From: Triatoma infestans
Lineage: Eukaryota > Arthropoda > Insecta > Hemiptera > Reduviidae
DNA: 64,000 nucleotides
Assembly (NCBI GenBank): GCA_011037195.1
Contig: JAAEAF010002491.1
Coordinates: 102,356 to 166,355 of the forward strand
Reading direction: 5' to 3'
Below, in pieces: positions 34,226 to 46,305 of this stretch. The translations under genes and the position numbers were made by a program. The notes under the pieces are model-generated. The model was not told the origin of the DNA and made no database searches. It worked only from the letters and a program-made list of their open reading frames with translations. The stretch's first letter is position 1, and the number at the start of each line of letters is the position of its first letter.

Positions 34226-36370
34226 GGAATAAGAACAAGTAAATATTGAATGTACCTTATGCATTCTGTAATAACAGCAGGATTATCGAAGTCACACAAC
34301 TTTCTTGAGGAACGGATATTTTATGTATTTCGTGAGGAGAAAAGTGAGTAGAGTTACCGAAAGATGAATGATGATGTTGGCAAGTTAGATAGATGCTTGA
34401 TAGAGAAACGGTTTGATTAATTAGATCTCTTGTTTGTTGTAATAATCAATTAGCTAGTATGGCTGCTGACTTTTTAGAGCTAAGTTAATTAATCTAAGGC
34501 AATTAATTGCTTCCTGGAACCTGTGACTTAGATGTAACTCTTTGGAAGTTGTGTTGTGAATACCTCGATAATAGTTGGTTGGCTCTTGAAAGCTTTCTGC
34601 GGAATTCATAACTTTTTGATTGCTTGTGATAGGCTTTTCAGATATTAAAGGTGCGTCAGTGTTAATGCTTAGAAGCTTATACGGCTAGTATCGGCAACAT
34701 GAAGTTCCCAGAGATTGTTGTCAGCTTTGGTGAATTTCCTCTACAGAACAGTGTTTATTACATTACAATAATTATTAACAGGATAAAGGATTATGTCTTG
34801 TAAACATTAATAATAAATAAATAAATAATTATTTTTTTTTTTGGCATTAGCTGTTAGGCCATAGCCAGTATATTATTCTATGAATGAGAAAAATTTATCG
34901 TCAAATATCCAACATAACCCACCTCCAAACATCCAGCTACAGCACCTTTATTACTTTTCCATAATTTATACCTTGTTTATAAGGATACTCATTAATAAAC
35001 CTCCTATCAGTCATTACATTCATACATTCGCACGCTTAGTTGCATTCACATCATCTTCAACTCTCATACCATTAAATACTCACATCCCAATAAATACATT
35101 CATTCAAACAATTCTCCACAGCTAAAATAACAAGTACTCGAGGTGGAGTACTCGATATTCCTCGCATCCCTAATTCCTAAACCTAAATTAAATTTGTACA
35201 CTATTTACACAACATTCACAAGTGCCAATCCCGGCTCAGACCCATCCCTCCAAGAGATAGTGGCTCCCAATATTAAGACAGTGCAAGAAGACTTCCCACA
35301 AGACCAAAAGTTGCCACCCCTGAACGGTATTGGTCCCCCCCCCCACACTCAATCGTAACTAACATTCAAACTAAGAATTCTAATTCTAAGTAGTACATTA
35401 TTCCTAAGCAATCTCTCCAATAAATACTTTCATCCAAATAAATACAGACATCCGGAATAAATAAAATATATACATGCAAATAATATAATACACTCTTACA
35501 AACACGCAACCGCACACACACACATAAATAAATAATAAATGACTTTGTGTATATTATTAACATTTTTATAGATATTTGTTAAATACTGATATACTATTTG
35601 TTCTTAAGTGCATGTCATTAATATTTCATTTTCATTTTCAGGTAAGTCGGCAATTTATCGTTCAAGTGAATAAGGTAAATACATTTTTAAATATTATAGT
35701 ATATTTATTTGGTTTACATAATTTTATTTATTAATGCTGTGATTTTTATATTTTTATTTGTTCATAAATTCTACTAAAATGTTGAACAGGCTCTAAAATT
35801 CCTGGAATAAAGAGGAAATAGCAATTTAAAAGAAAATAATATTCTTGTTAGCGCATTATTTTTGCTAATCTAAATCGGAATTGTAATCAGGTTTAATTAA
35901 ATAGATAAGTCGCTAAGCTGAATACTGTGTTGGTGAGGGCCAAAGTCAAGTGGTATTGACCCAGTATCAGAAGTAGACCTATGAGGCTACAGAGAACTTA
36001 TGACATTTCAACTATATGACCCCTGAAAAAAAATTCCCGCCCAGTCACCTGGATTGAGACACCTTGCGCGAACTATTCGTTTAAATATATATTTTTTTAA
36101 TTGAAAAAGTTTCTTCTATGCACAACAATTTCTTAGGACCTTATCATTCCCCTTCATCCCTACATATACATTGCCCATTTTTCTATTTATGTTCGAACAT
36201 GACAGTTAACGTATGACTTTTTATAATAGGGCCTATTATAAAAACTAAATGAATGCCATTTCTTTCTTGGATAAGAAAATTACCTTTTTATATGAAAATG
36301 TGTAAAAATGATCACTTCCTCCTTTCAAATTCTTAGATAGAAAGATTTCCACTTCAATTCGCCATTCTCC
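34226..36370. other. Stretch without recognisable gene
   Basis: AT-rich with ATA and CA runs. An 81-codon frame (34880-35125) and a 71-codon frame (35143-35358) show no domain. The segment 35220-35345 is slightly less AT-rich, but I cannot support an exon. Confidence 0.45.
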
Positions 36371-36379
36371 ATGACAGTT

Positions 36380-38400
36380 AGATAGATAGATAAAGTCTTT
36401 ATTTTCCTTTTATAATTACAAAAAAAGTAAACAAGCACAAATATTATAAATCAGCTTCAAAATAAATAATAAATAAAAAATACTTCTTTAAATAATACAC
36501 TAAACAAAATAAAGACGTACGCTAGATCTGAGATCATCACTGGGGTTGTTGTTTGTGCCTTATAATGTATTATCCATTTATCATATTTAACTATTTTTTT
36601 AACTACTCATTTTATGTTATTTATTAACTATTCATATAGAAAACTATTATCCAATATAACAATGTTTGCTATTTTTGTTTAGTTTACTTGATTTTAAAAA
36701 TTAAATTCTGATATCAATTCTTTTCTATACCTCCATACATCTTTGTAGTAATTAATAATCGGTCTCCATTGGAGGTCAACATTTAAATATTTTAGAGTGT
36801 CTTCCATCATGTATTCAGTTTTTTTTTTAATACATTTGCCGAAACTCTTTCAATATAGGGCAAACTGACAAAAAATCTGATACAGGTCTTCCGGTCAAGA
36901 TTTATTACATAAAGAGCACAGCCAATGTGGGAATTCTCTCGAAGGTGCACTATTGAAAGCCTCCTCTGGCTTTCAAGATCCATTTTATATCATTGAAATG
37001 GAAATGGTCATTTAAATATTTATTATTACCATCTAATTCATAATTTAATTTACTATATAAACGAACAGAAGTAGAACTTCTTGCTCTATTAATACAATTT
37101 TCTTTATTAATAATTTGGAGCGCACTTTTCCACATATCAATATTAACTAAGGTTAAATTATTTGTTTCAATTTGCAATCCACAGTGTTCTATTAGTTTTA
37201 AAAAATTGTTATACCAAGAGGTCTTCTTGTTTATAATTTCTTTCGTTATAATTTTCGGATAACTGTTTTCAGGTAATGCAAGTGTTTTTAGGATATAATC
37301 TTGATGCAGTTGAAGCGTGTACAAATATGGGGAGGTAATATCACTTTCTATATATAGGAAATAAGTTGGTGTATTGAATGGTAAACCAAACAACATTCTT
37401 TTGAGAAAATACAATTGAAATAGCCAAGGGGAGTATACCTCTCTGAAAAAAACCGTGGTCCTCCAGCGCCTTGGAGGTTGGGGGTGGGGTTAACGCCTCC
37501 CGGAAAAACTTTATTGTTACGAATCGAAAACCAGCAACTAGCCGGACAGAGCAATTTGAAAGAAAAGCTATGACTCTTGGCTTGAGAGTCAACGAAGAAA
37601 AACCTATTTAAATGAGATCATCCAGGAACTAAGCTGCGATGCCTGAGAAGGAATTAATGCCCATGAGTTCTTAACTGGAGATAGTTTCAAATACCTGGGA
37701 GCGGTTGTGACGAATAGAAATGAAATAGAAGCCGAAATTAAAGCACTAACAGCTGCTGGCAACAGATGCTTATTTGCATTAGCGAAGGCTGTTCGCTTTA
37801 GAGTTTTGTCACATGACGCCAAGGTTCTAATATATAGAACTATAATAAGACCAGTTGTAACGTATGCTAGTGAGACGTGGATAGTGTCTAAAGAGAGCGA
37901 AAGTTGCTTGGGGTGTGGAAAAGAAAGGTCCTAAGAAAGATATTTGGCCCAAGCTTTGTGCACGGCCAGTGGAGGATTAGGAAAAATGAAGAATTGTACC
38001 AGCTGTTCAAGAATGAAGACATCGTGACCATTATAAAGAAAGGTCGTCTCCGCTGGTTAGGTCATGTGGAGAGAATAGTTAGACTGCCCAAAAGGCTCCT
38101 CTATGGTCGACCCGTTGGTGCTCGCCGGAGAGGAAGATCTCGCTTGCGTTGGCTAGACGATCTCCAAGATGACCTCACCTCAAGGGGTGTTAGGCGAGGC
38201 CAAAGACAGGGATGTATGGCAGAAGCTTGTGGACGAGGCCCGGGTCCTTTAGGACTGTAGTACCATAATAATAAATAATAATAATTGAAATTTGTTTACC
38301 TCTTGATATTCGCCCCCCCCCCAAATTTGTGCTCCATAACACAATATTGACCTTAGTGCGGAATAATAAAATTTTAATTTAGCCGAATATGGTACATTTT
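36380..38400 (-). mobile_element. CR1/jockey-like LINE relic, split by an RTE-like LINE
   Basis: On the minus strand, the part right of the insertion (38400-38292) reads SALRSILCYGAQIWG, a thumb-region motif of CR1/jockey-type RTs. Left of it, 37414-36950 continues with YFLKRMLFGLPFNTP and further ORF2 C-terminal sequence, and broken frames reach about 36700. The 61210-62414 LINE has the same order (RSILCYAAQVWG, then YFVKKVFALPSFTP), so both belong to one family. The 3' end at about 36380 is an ATAAAG...TATCTATC microsatellite tail. Removing 37422-38282 and one target duplication rejoins the frame across the junction. Frame breaks elsewhere and 5' truncation make it inactive. Confidence 0.8.
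37422..38282 (+). mobile_element. 5'-truncated RTE-like LINE inserted in another LINE
   Basis: It is flanked by AATTGAAAT (37413-37421 and 38283-38291), a 9-bp perfect duplication, and has an AATAATAA-type tail. Plus-strand frames encode the C-terminal RT/thumb region of endonuclease-reverse transcriptases: FKYLGAVVT-like sequence, AAGNRCLFALAKAV, LIYRTIIRPVVTYASETW (37707-37900), then KGRLRWLGHVERI and RRRGRSRLRWLDD (37904-38260). A frameshift near 37905 and earlier stops inactivate it. The N-terminal endonuclease and RT catalytic core are missing. Confidence 0.85.
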
Positions 38401-38755
38401 TTTATTACTTATAACATGACAGTTAAATGAAACATTTAAAGGTAATTTTAAAATGTACCAGTTTTATTAATACATATAAGGTTTTTTAACTTAACCGAAA
38501 TATTTAAGTGGTTCCTTTAATTCATGAATGAATATTTAAGCGTCCAGGAAGTAAATGGAGGCCCATGTGAAACTTTTAAATTATTTTCACCATTATTAAT
38601 TTGAAAAAGCTGGGCTCTAAGAGTTTATGTGAATATGTTAGGGATACATATTCTTTTCTGTTTCCTATGTTTATAATATTACTTTTTCAAAATAAATTAA
38701 TGAATTTCCAAATTCCAATAATGTCAGTTTTTCTGAAATTATATTGTACTATCCC
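38401..38755. other. AT-rich stretch, possibly the diverged 5' end of the CR1/jockey-like relic
   Basis: Minus-strand translation gives only broken fragments beyond position 38400. Nothing else recognised. Confidence 0.35.
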
Positions 38756-39316
38756 ACATTTCTTGGAAAGTACGCCAGATGGACAAAAAAAAATCAATTG
38801 GTACCTCACTCAATTTTTTCTATGATTTCAAACATGTGATCAATTATTTTTTTTTAAGCTCTAGAAATAAGAGATTTCGAAACCAACTTTTGTATTTCAA
38901 GACCACATATTTTTGTTAACGGATTCCATAAGTATTATTTTTTTTCCATGAAAAATGGTAATTGAACATTAAAAATTCGATGAATATTCATTGAGTTATT
39001 TATTCAATTTTAAAATTACAGAATTTTTTGTTGTTTTTTTTCTTGGCTTATTCTTTGTCTTTCTTTTTTGAAAGATTATTTATGGCATGGTGAATGTTAA
39101 ATTTACGAATAATTGATTATTGAATTTAAGTTTATGACAACTTAATCACAGTACAAGTCACTACAGTAGAAGAAATTTAAAAAAGAATTTCTGAGACCTG
39201 CGAAGAAATCCGTCCTGATTCTGTAATGAGTACAGTCAGTGAAAACTGGACAAAAAAAAGGCATGTTTCGTTTCTACAAATTTGTCCATGTCATTTAAAT
39301 GATGATGATTTTATTG
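38756..39316 (+). mobile_element. Second mariner-like relic, truncated on the right
   Basis: The left inverted-repeat sequence CTTGGAAAGTACGCCAGATG (about 38762) and subsequent blocks (GATCAATTATTTTTTTTTAA, GAGATTTC) match the 11493 element. At about 39172-39260 the plus strand reads KKRISETCEEIRPDSVMS, the transposase C-terminal block. A large internal deletion and the loss of the right terminus leave it inactive. It is followed by a SINE insertion. Confidence 0.6.
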
Positions 39317-39327
39317 GCTTTGATATA

Positions 39328-39554
39328 TGTATTTTTTTTTTAATTTAAGGCGCGACAACATCCGTGCATTAGTGCCCGGAGCCTTCTCAGTGCACTGCTG
39401 GCACTGTCAACATCGTTACAGACAATCCATCACCGGACAGTGAGCTGTAGAGGCTCCTAGGAAGAAAAAAATCTAAGGGTAGCCCAGCTGGACTCGAACC
39501 CGGGTCCTCCGCGTGGGAGTCCAGTACGCTAACCACTTAGCTATTCCCTTCCCT
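39328..39554 (-). mobile_element. tRNA-derived SINE with 11-bp target duplication
   Basis: The flanks are GCTTTGATATA at 39317-39327 and 39555-39565. On the minus strand the tRNA-like head reads GGGAATAGCTAAGTGGTTAG, then a B box GGTTCGAGTCC and GGGCTACCC. The body matches 15312-15556 (GAGCCTCTACAGCTC, GTCCGGTGATGGAT, GCACTGAGAAGGCTCCGGGC) and ends in an A-rich tail. This is the better-preserved copy of the family. Confidence 0.88.
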
Positions 39555-39565
39555 GCTTTGATATA

Positions 39566-40360
39566 CTCAAGTTTTAATTAATGTGCATTAGTAATAAGGC
39601 GTCCTTCTAGGCTTGTTGTTTAGAGGACTACTTTGCTAAAGGATTGTTGGATTGCCTTATTACGTCTTTGGCTGTCCATTTGTAACGGTTTAATTATTAA
39701 GAGAAACATTTGATGCAAAGTATGTTTGCCGCCAACGTCCATGACACCGCAACAGATGGGAAAAAATATTTATTAACCAAGGTGATATTGTATGTCCGTT
39801 CAATGTCTAGGCCAAACTAGTTCGTATTAATCGATTTTTTGTTTTTAATCACATCCTGTTCCCCATTATATCGCGCTTCACTTAAAAGAATGAAACGAAT
39901 TTTGTAAAGTTTAATTTTCAGTTTTTTTTTTTAACGAACTTAGAGGAATTTTGTTGTAATGACAGACAGACTGAATTAAATTTCCTCCAAAAATGTATTA
40001 TGATTTTTAATACCTTAAATACGGAAAAGTAAGCTATTTTTGTGTGTATAATGTGACGAAAATTTTGTGTGTATTTGTGTGTGTGTGTGTAAAATAAAAC
40101 GAAACTTTTCTTTAGTAAGGTGCCTGTTTTATTATATTTAGAAATGTAGTTAGTAATGCTGTCCTGAATTAGAATCTCGCGATTGTATCTCTTGGGTTCT
40201 ATAAAATGTTTTAATATGTGACCAACTAGAAAATTATGTTTGCCAATCACCTCTAGCCATGACGTAAACCGTCCCGAATAAATTGATATTATTTTACTTA
40301 TTCCTCAAGTAATCCTGTTGATTTCTAACAATATACATTCACCGGAAGTGCCAATCTACT
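39566..40360. other. AT-rich stretch without recognisable gene
   Basis: This has a GT run at about 40068-40090 and an isolated ACCGGAAGT at 40341-40349 followed by family A-like GCCAATCTACTAAAC. No gene. Confidence 0.5.
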
Positions 40361-40366
40361 AAACTT

Positions 40367-40530
40367 TTATTATTATTATTATTATTATTATTTTAACGTG
40401 CGAGCCACAGGATAGCGTTCTTTCGTTACAGGCGACACTGTTCATTGCCGTAAAGGCGCTAGGACGAAAAAAGCAACATTATCTTTGCGATTTGTTCCAG
40501 CGCCTTCTAATCCTGTCCCTTATTAGTATT
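40367..40530 (-). mobile_element. Probable LINE 3' end with (AAT)n tail
   Basis: On the minus strand, about 130 bp of mixed composition (GACAGGATTAGAAGGCGCTG...CCTGTGGCTCGCACG) ends in an AATAATAAT tail (40370-40393), typical of a LINE 3' terminus. Too short to assign to a clade. Confidence 0.45.
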
Positions 40531-40659
40531 ATCAGATTTTTTTTTATTTATTTAATTTTTATCTATTAATCTTCATAATTTTTGAGGTTGTAAGAAATCA
40601 CACAGGGAGACTTTTTTCAACTAATCTTTAACTTTCAACCAAATAGGAAACTTCAGTTT

Positions 40660-41695
40660 ATTATTTATTTATTTATTTATTATATTTTTATCAGCAAACG
40701 GCGGAAGCCTTATGGTTGAAGTCATTACATGTGATACATACAGTGATACATAAAATAATAATAGTAAAATAATACATGCTCATTTAACAATTTAATCTTC
40801 AAGTAATGCAAAAATGTTTTTTGAAAAGTCCAGATGCCATTTGAAAACCCACATCACCAGGAATATACTCATTCCATGACCTGCATATTCTACAAATGAC
40901 GTCAGCGTTGAACAGCGCAGTAGTCTTAACGGCAGGGACCACGAAATGCGAAGTACTGCGCAAGCAGCGAGGTGGTACATGAAAAGGAATGGCAGCAAGT
41001 AGCTCCATGCAATCAATTTCGCCATTCAAGAGCTTCTTCAAGAATAAAAGACCAGCATTTCGTCTTCTAGACTCTAAAGAGCATAAATGAGTAGCACCGC
41101 TGGGTAACCTTTTCTTAAAAGTCCTGATGAAACGGTTTTGTATAGCTTCCAGTCTGACTATATCCTTCTTGGTGTAAGGACACCAAACCAATGACGCGTA
41201 CTCAAGAAGGCTTCTGACATATGCATTGTACACAGTTAGCACCGCTTTGGGATCTCTAAGATCACGAGTGTGCCTTAATACAAAACCCAATGCTCTCGAT
41301 GCTTTCCTACAAACATATTCAAACTGTTTTGTGAAAGAGAGGTCATGACTCAGAGTAACTCCTAAATCTTTCACGTTACGAGTCCTCTCCAATGGTTTGC
41401 CATCAATGAGGTACTGATATGATATAAAAGTCTTTTTGCGATAAAAAGAAATGACTTGGTATTTTTTAACATTTAGCTCCATGCCATTACTGCAGCACCA
41501 GTCAGAAATAATGCGGAGGGTATCTTGAATTATAATGCAGTCCGACTGGGAAGCAACTATGGAAGAACTTCAAGTCATCCGCAAATGCAAGTACCTCAAC
41601 ATCCGAGATCCTTAGTAGAAGGTCATTAATAAAAATTAGGAATAGCCACGGTCCAAGGTGTGATCCTTGAGGTACACCAGGTACAACAAGTTAGA
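40660..41695 (-). mobile_element. 5'-truncated CR1/jockey-type LINE with RT palm and thumb
   Basis: On the minus strand the sequence starts within [22 protein letters not shown] (41690-41630), then [10 protein letters not shown] with the catalytic FADD motif (about 41590-41560). A frameshift follows. From 41482 a 227-codon frame continues with ISFYRKK, NVKDLGVTL, YVRSLLEYASLVWCPYTKKD and IQNRFIRTFKKR, the classical downstream RT/thumb blocks. The 3' end is an (AATA)n tail (about 40660-40680). Endonuclease and N-terminal RT are absent. I saw no clear target duplication. Confidence 0.88.
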
Positions 41696-41699
41696 AAGC

Positions 41700-43260
41700 A
41701 AGAAGTATTTCACGAATGAATACTAATAAATTACAGTTTAATGCTCGAAGATTATGCAAGTTTGATGTACCACTTAAGTATACTTAGCAATAAAAGACAA
41801 ACTTTTTTACTGCTAATATGTCAAATTTTTGATAAGTTGATATCTACTTAAATTAGAACAATGTTTTAAGTAATTGGACTCTGTGTATGTGTGTGATTTT
41901 TGTGAATGTATGAATACGTATGTAATTGGTAAATAAATGCTTATAGGCTTATAGGCTTTAAATATATCTCAGAGACGATTAAATCCTCTATATTTGAATT
42001 GAATAACATCAGAACCATCTAAGAGCCAAATCTATTGGAAAGGGATGATCCAATCTAGCATTACTGTTTCTAAAGCAAAGATGAATTACTGGAGATCCAA
42101 CTGGAGTATATCTTCTTGAGCATAATCATGATATTCCTATGGAAATCAATTTCATCAGGTCTAGGACACTTGCCATCTTTCATTGTCATTTCTGCAAAAT
42201 CTATTCCATAATTCTAAAGGATTTCCAAATTTCCAGTGTAGTACTATTGAAAATGCCAAGGTCTCTTCAAATCAATTGTTTTTTTTTGATAATGGTTAGG
42301 CAATATTGAATTCTTAGTTCTGAGAACAGGTTATTTCAGATTGAAAGTAATACTGTATATAAATACGATAAAAGTAAGGAATATTATTTTATTTTATCAT
42401 AACAATTTAATATAATAAAGTTCGCCCTTTTTTTAATAATAATATCCTCTTCTCAAATATTAAAAAAAAATAAATAAAAATGGTAAAATTATTTCAGTCA
42501 ATGTTTTCATTAAAAGTTTTTTTTAAGAAACTTTACTTTGTTTGTAAAATTTATAAGTCAAAAGTCAATATATTTTAACTTTATGACAAAGATAACGAAC
42601 TTCAAAGGCTTTCGAAAAAATCCTTCCATATGATAAGCTAACACACTTACCCAAGGCTTTACTCTACAGTCTTTACAAAGAAAAAGTATAAAAAAAAAGT
42701 CTCTGAATCTCCCTCCTTCCCTCTAAAGTTTTAGATTAAGAATATATATTTTTATTTTTATTTTTCTCAATATGTTTATGTCGTTCTTTAAATATAAAAT
42801 ATTGGCGAACTTTAACTAAAAGCTTCTTTACATCAGGAGAGGAAATCTTAGTAGGGCGGGAAAACTCTATACATGCTGCAATATAGAACATAAATCATTA
42901 AACAATCCAAGCATTTTATACTTATAAAATATTCAAAATTAGTAACAGCATCACATTTATTATGTAAATGTAAAAAAAAAAAATTCTTTGTAATAACGTT
43001 TTTTTTCAAATTTCCTGCAGTGTTTGATTTATGTTACTATAATATTATATTGTTTACATTATAAAAGAAGATTACATATATTGTAACTTTGGCGCCCCCA
43101 ACATATTTGGGAAAAATAAGATTATAAATAAATATATATATATTTAACGCCATATTAATTTCTTTATAACTTTTATATTATGTAATTAACTCAAGTATGA
43201 ATTACAAATTAAGTTTTATCGCCAGGATTAAGTAGCTCTCATTGGTTGCGGCTATATATA
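41700..43260. other. AT-rich stretch without recognisable gene
   Basis: Only low-complexity AT-rich DNA and short A runs. The TA-rich tract at 43250-43265 is the insertion site of the solo LTR. Confidence 0.55.
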
Positions 43261-43265
43261 TATAT

Positions 43266-43670
43266 TGTAACGTTTTTCCCTCTAAACTAGCTACTGCAAC
43301 TAGTTTTAAGTGGGTTCGTTTAAATAAAATACTCTAAACTTGAATAAGAAAAACACCAATTTATTGTTTTACACAATAAATTATAAATACAACACTTAAT
43401 AATAATTAATTCACAGATTAAACCACAAAAGTTCACTTTGTTCACTTTTTATACACTTTTCACAAACGTACATTTAGTTTGTTATAAGAAACTCTGTAAA
43501 CTCAACTCGACTTCAGCTGTGTTCACCTTTTATAGCAATGGAGAAGGGTCTGGAACTTTCTCGATTCTTCTAGAAAGAGTTAGAGCGCGCCGCCAGCGCT
43601 TCCTAGCGGCCTCTAGGAGAACTTGAGGTACCTGCTTTCTCTCCTAGATGGCACCAGTGACTGCGTTACA
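43266..43670 (-). mobile_element. Solo LTR, 405 bp
   Basis: It begins TGTAACG and ends CGTTACA, a perfect short inverted repeat with TG...CA tips. ATAT on each side (43262-43265, 43671-43674) could be a 4-bp target duplication, although the locus is itself TA-rich. On the minus strand a CTATAAAAGG TATA box (43535-43526) lies upstream of an AATAAA (43365-43360), the expected U3-R-U5 order. The GC-rich U3 (CGCTGGCGGCGCGC) stands out from the host. No internal retroelement sequence remains. Confidence 0.8.
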
Positions 43671-43706
43671 ATATATATATGTATATAATATCTCCGACTA
43701 TACATA

Positions 43707-43868
43707 AACAACAATAAATATATGGGCTTTGAAATAAAAGAGGTAATAAGAATAAAAGAATTAAATGAAATAACTGAAATATATACAACAACAATAAATA
43801 TATGGGCTTTGAAATAAAAGAGGTAATAAGAATAAAAGAATTAAATGAAATAACTGAAATATATACAA
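43707..43868 (+). repeat. 80-bp perfect tandem duplication
   Basis: The unit AACAACAATAAATATATGGG...TATATAC repeats with an 80-bp period and no mismatch, so it is very recent or an assembly artefact. It lies directly right of the solo LTR. Confidence 0.9.
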
Positions 43869-43994
43869 TTACACCTTATAGTAGTCTATATTAATAAACA
43901 ATATAATTAGAAATATCTTTCTGTTTAAGATACTCTATTCACCATTCTATTCAGTATCACTGTCCTTTTCCTCGCCCCACTCCTATCTATCCCA

Positions 43995-44555
43995 ATTCTA
44001 AGACATTTTCATAGATTCAAAATTGAACTGGCCAGATCATGTTAATAATGTCATGGGTAAAGTGTCTCGGGGAATCTATGTTTTGAGAAAATTAAGAATG
44101 TCGTTTGACTTGAAAGCTATAAAGTTGGCATATTTTGCATATGTTCATAGCCATTTGTGCTATGGTACTATAATTTGGGGTAATGCTGTCGAGTGTAAAA
44201 AAAATATTTAAGTTACAAAAGAAGGCAATTAGAGTCACTTTGGATTTAGACTCGAAAGTATCTTGTCGTTCTTTGTTTAAGAGACTGAACATAATGACAC
44301 TGCCAGCCATATTTATTTTTCAATGCCTCGTCTACACAAAGTGCAATGAAGGCCAATTTCTATGTTTTTTGGCAGGTTCATGATCATTGCATCAAAAAAC
44401 GTAATAATCATGTCCAGAATAGAAACAGGTTGACAAAAGTTCATACCAACTTCCATAGTTTGTTCATCTCTTTTTACAACTGTTTACCAGAGAATATAAA
44501 AAATAATAATTTGAAGTGTTTCAAAACTAATGTTAAAAACCTATTATTATCTGGT
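43995..44555 (+). pseudogene. Jockey/CR1-like LINE RT C-terminal relic
   Basis: Three successive frames carry one protein: NWPDHVNNVMGKVSRGIYVL and LAYFAYVHSHLCYGTIIWGN (44023-44205), LQKKAIRVTLDLDSKVSCR...FKRLNIMTLPAIF (44200-44345), then NRLTKVHTNFHSLFISFYNC and LPENIKN...FKTNVKNLLL (44400-44553). These are the thumb and C-terminal blocks after the RT core (the H-V..L-Y-ASIWG type). Two frameshifts make it a pseudogene. It ends where the foldback repeat begins. Confidence 0.8.
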
Positions 44556-44559
44556 ATTT

Positions 44560-45265
44560 TATCCGTCGTAGCATGCATATTTATTTTCGTGCTAACCGGT
44601 TTCAGATTTTCATCCATCGCCAGAGTAAATTCACCAAGTTCCTCTAGAGAGTTCACTTCAACGTAATATTTCTGTTACTTGTTACTCACACTTGTTGGTT
44701 GTACATAGTTATGTGGGGAGGTTATAAGGTTATGTAACTATGTGTGTGTGATTAATGGCAATAGGAATTATTGTAAGTTATGATTAGACATTAGAAAAAT
44801 AGGGTATATAAATTTGTTGACTGTTTTGCAGAATTTTTCTTCAAACTTTATCTATTCCTATTAATACAGTATACTCCTGGAATAACTTATCGCCGCCCCC
44901 CCTAATAAAAATAACTTGAAGACACTGAGCATACTTTACAACATTACTAAAAATTTATTTATAGAGTATTCTGCAAAACAGTAAACAAATTTATATACAC
45001 TATTTTTCTAATGTCTAATCATAACTTACAATAATTCCATTTTGCCATTAATCACATACGCATAGTAACATAACCTTATAGACCTCCCCACATAACTATT
45101 TACAACCAACAAGTGTGAGTAACAAGTAACAGAAACATTACGTTGAAGTGAACTCTCTACTCGAAATTGGTGAATTTACTCTGACGGTGGATGAAAATCC
45201 GAAACCAGTCAGCACGAAAATAAATATGCATGCTACGACGGATATAATACCAGATGTTATCCAGG
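44560..45265. repeat. Long foldback element with ~290-bp arms; hammerhead-like motif in each
   Basis: The left arm 44560-44838 reappears inverted at about 44963-45265, separated by ~125 bp. Shared blocks include ATCCGTCGTAGCATGCATAT, TCACACTTGTTGGTTGTA, GGAGGTTATAAGGTTATGT and GTAAGTTATGATTAGACATT. Each arm contains the subfamily 1 motif pointing toward the outer end: the left (minus strand, 44632-44594) has core CTGGCGA, the right (plus, about 45178-45214) has CTGACGG, both with GGAT-GAAA-AT(C/T)C-type stem II. Transcription through it would give a long hairpin RNA. Confidence 0.8.
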
Positions 45266-45564
45266 CATTGCGGATCCATCCACATATTCAACAAACTATT
45301 ATTAGCTCACCCGCCGTATGAGATACATGAATGAAGGATGTAGCATTTTCTGGCAATAAAATAATATATCAAAATATCTGAGAGGTGCTATGCTCTTTAC
45401 AATCACACAAATTTATATAATAGTATAAATTATGAGGTTCTTTAGTAAGTATAGAAATGTAATGGCAACAAGGATAAGTAAAATGATGAACTCACAAACT
45501 GTATTATAATAAAAAAAAATCATTTTAAAGATTTACTAAATAAAGAGAGTTTCTGGAGTGTGTA

Positions 45565-45740
45565 AACTAAGTTTGCTCTGTGCAAGTCTGTGTTGTCACA
45601 CTGTCTGGAAAACGCAGAAGGGTCCTGAAAATGGGCGAACGCCCGAAACCGGTCGATGACCACAAAATGGAGCAGGCTATCACGGAAATTGTCTCTGATG
45701 CTTTCCAGCTCTACGGAACCAACCACCACCACAAGAACTT
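45565..45740 (+). repeat. Hammerhead-like motif repeat, subfamily 2
   Basis: TTTGCTCTGTGCAAGTCTGT, then CCTGAAAATGGGCGAAC-GCCCGAAACCGGTCGATG (45623-45656) and CACAAAATGGAGCAGGCTAT. Stem II is GGGC/GCCC with a GAAC loop, and GAAAC-CGGTC is intact. The first core block is CTGAAAA instead of CTGANGA. Confidence 0.65.
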
Positions 45741-45744
45741 AATT

Positions 45745-46305
45745 ATGATACAAATAAAATTTCAAAGCTTGAAAACTCTTAAAAATATGACAATACGTCA
45801 ATCTACCGGTTTCGAATTATTACATGTTTATTCATTTATGATTGGCGTAATCATGACTAACGAATAGTGAATAGTCTATAATCATGAATGATAAATATAA
45901 TAATTACTTTTTAATAACGACTAATGCATAATAGATTTATTCAAGATTACTTTAGTCAGTTTGAATAAATTAATCATAAATAATTACTAACTTGGTAAAA
46001 TGATTAAATGACTGATGAATATATTCACTAGTTACTTTTTCGGAGATTAGTCATTGTCACGGGTCATTTTTATATTCACTTATGTATAACTCTGCTGAGT
46101 TTTAACTAATTGACAGTAATGTACTAATTACAAAGTAGCAGTCACTTATCCTAGCAAATACATTACACTTGCAAATGACAGTTACCAAGTTCACTTTAGC
46201 AATATACAACCCGTATGAAATCGCAAAAAATCAGTTTGCTAGAACATTGATGTCAGAAAATGACAGCCGGGCTCTGTTTACAAAAAATTTAGTTCTGGAT
46301 TCAAA
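45745..46305. other. AT-rich stretch without recognisable gene
   Basis: Nothing recognised. Confidence 0.5.

Noticed and set aside
35143..35358. Possible exon encoding a Pro-rich peptide
   Set aside because: No recognisable domain, no convincing splice sites together with a neighbouring exon, and it sits in low-complexity DNA.
39328..39554. Candidate tRNA gene with clear A and B boxes
   Set aside because: The same head and body recur at 15312-15556 with an A-rich tail, and an 11-bp target duplication surrounds it.
43707..43868. CRISPR-like array
   Set aside because: Two adjoining identical units with no spacers. It is a simple tandem duplication in a eukaryotic genome.
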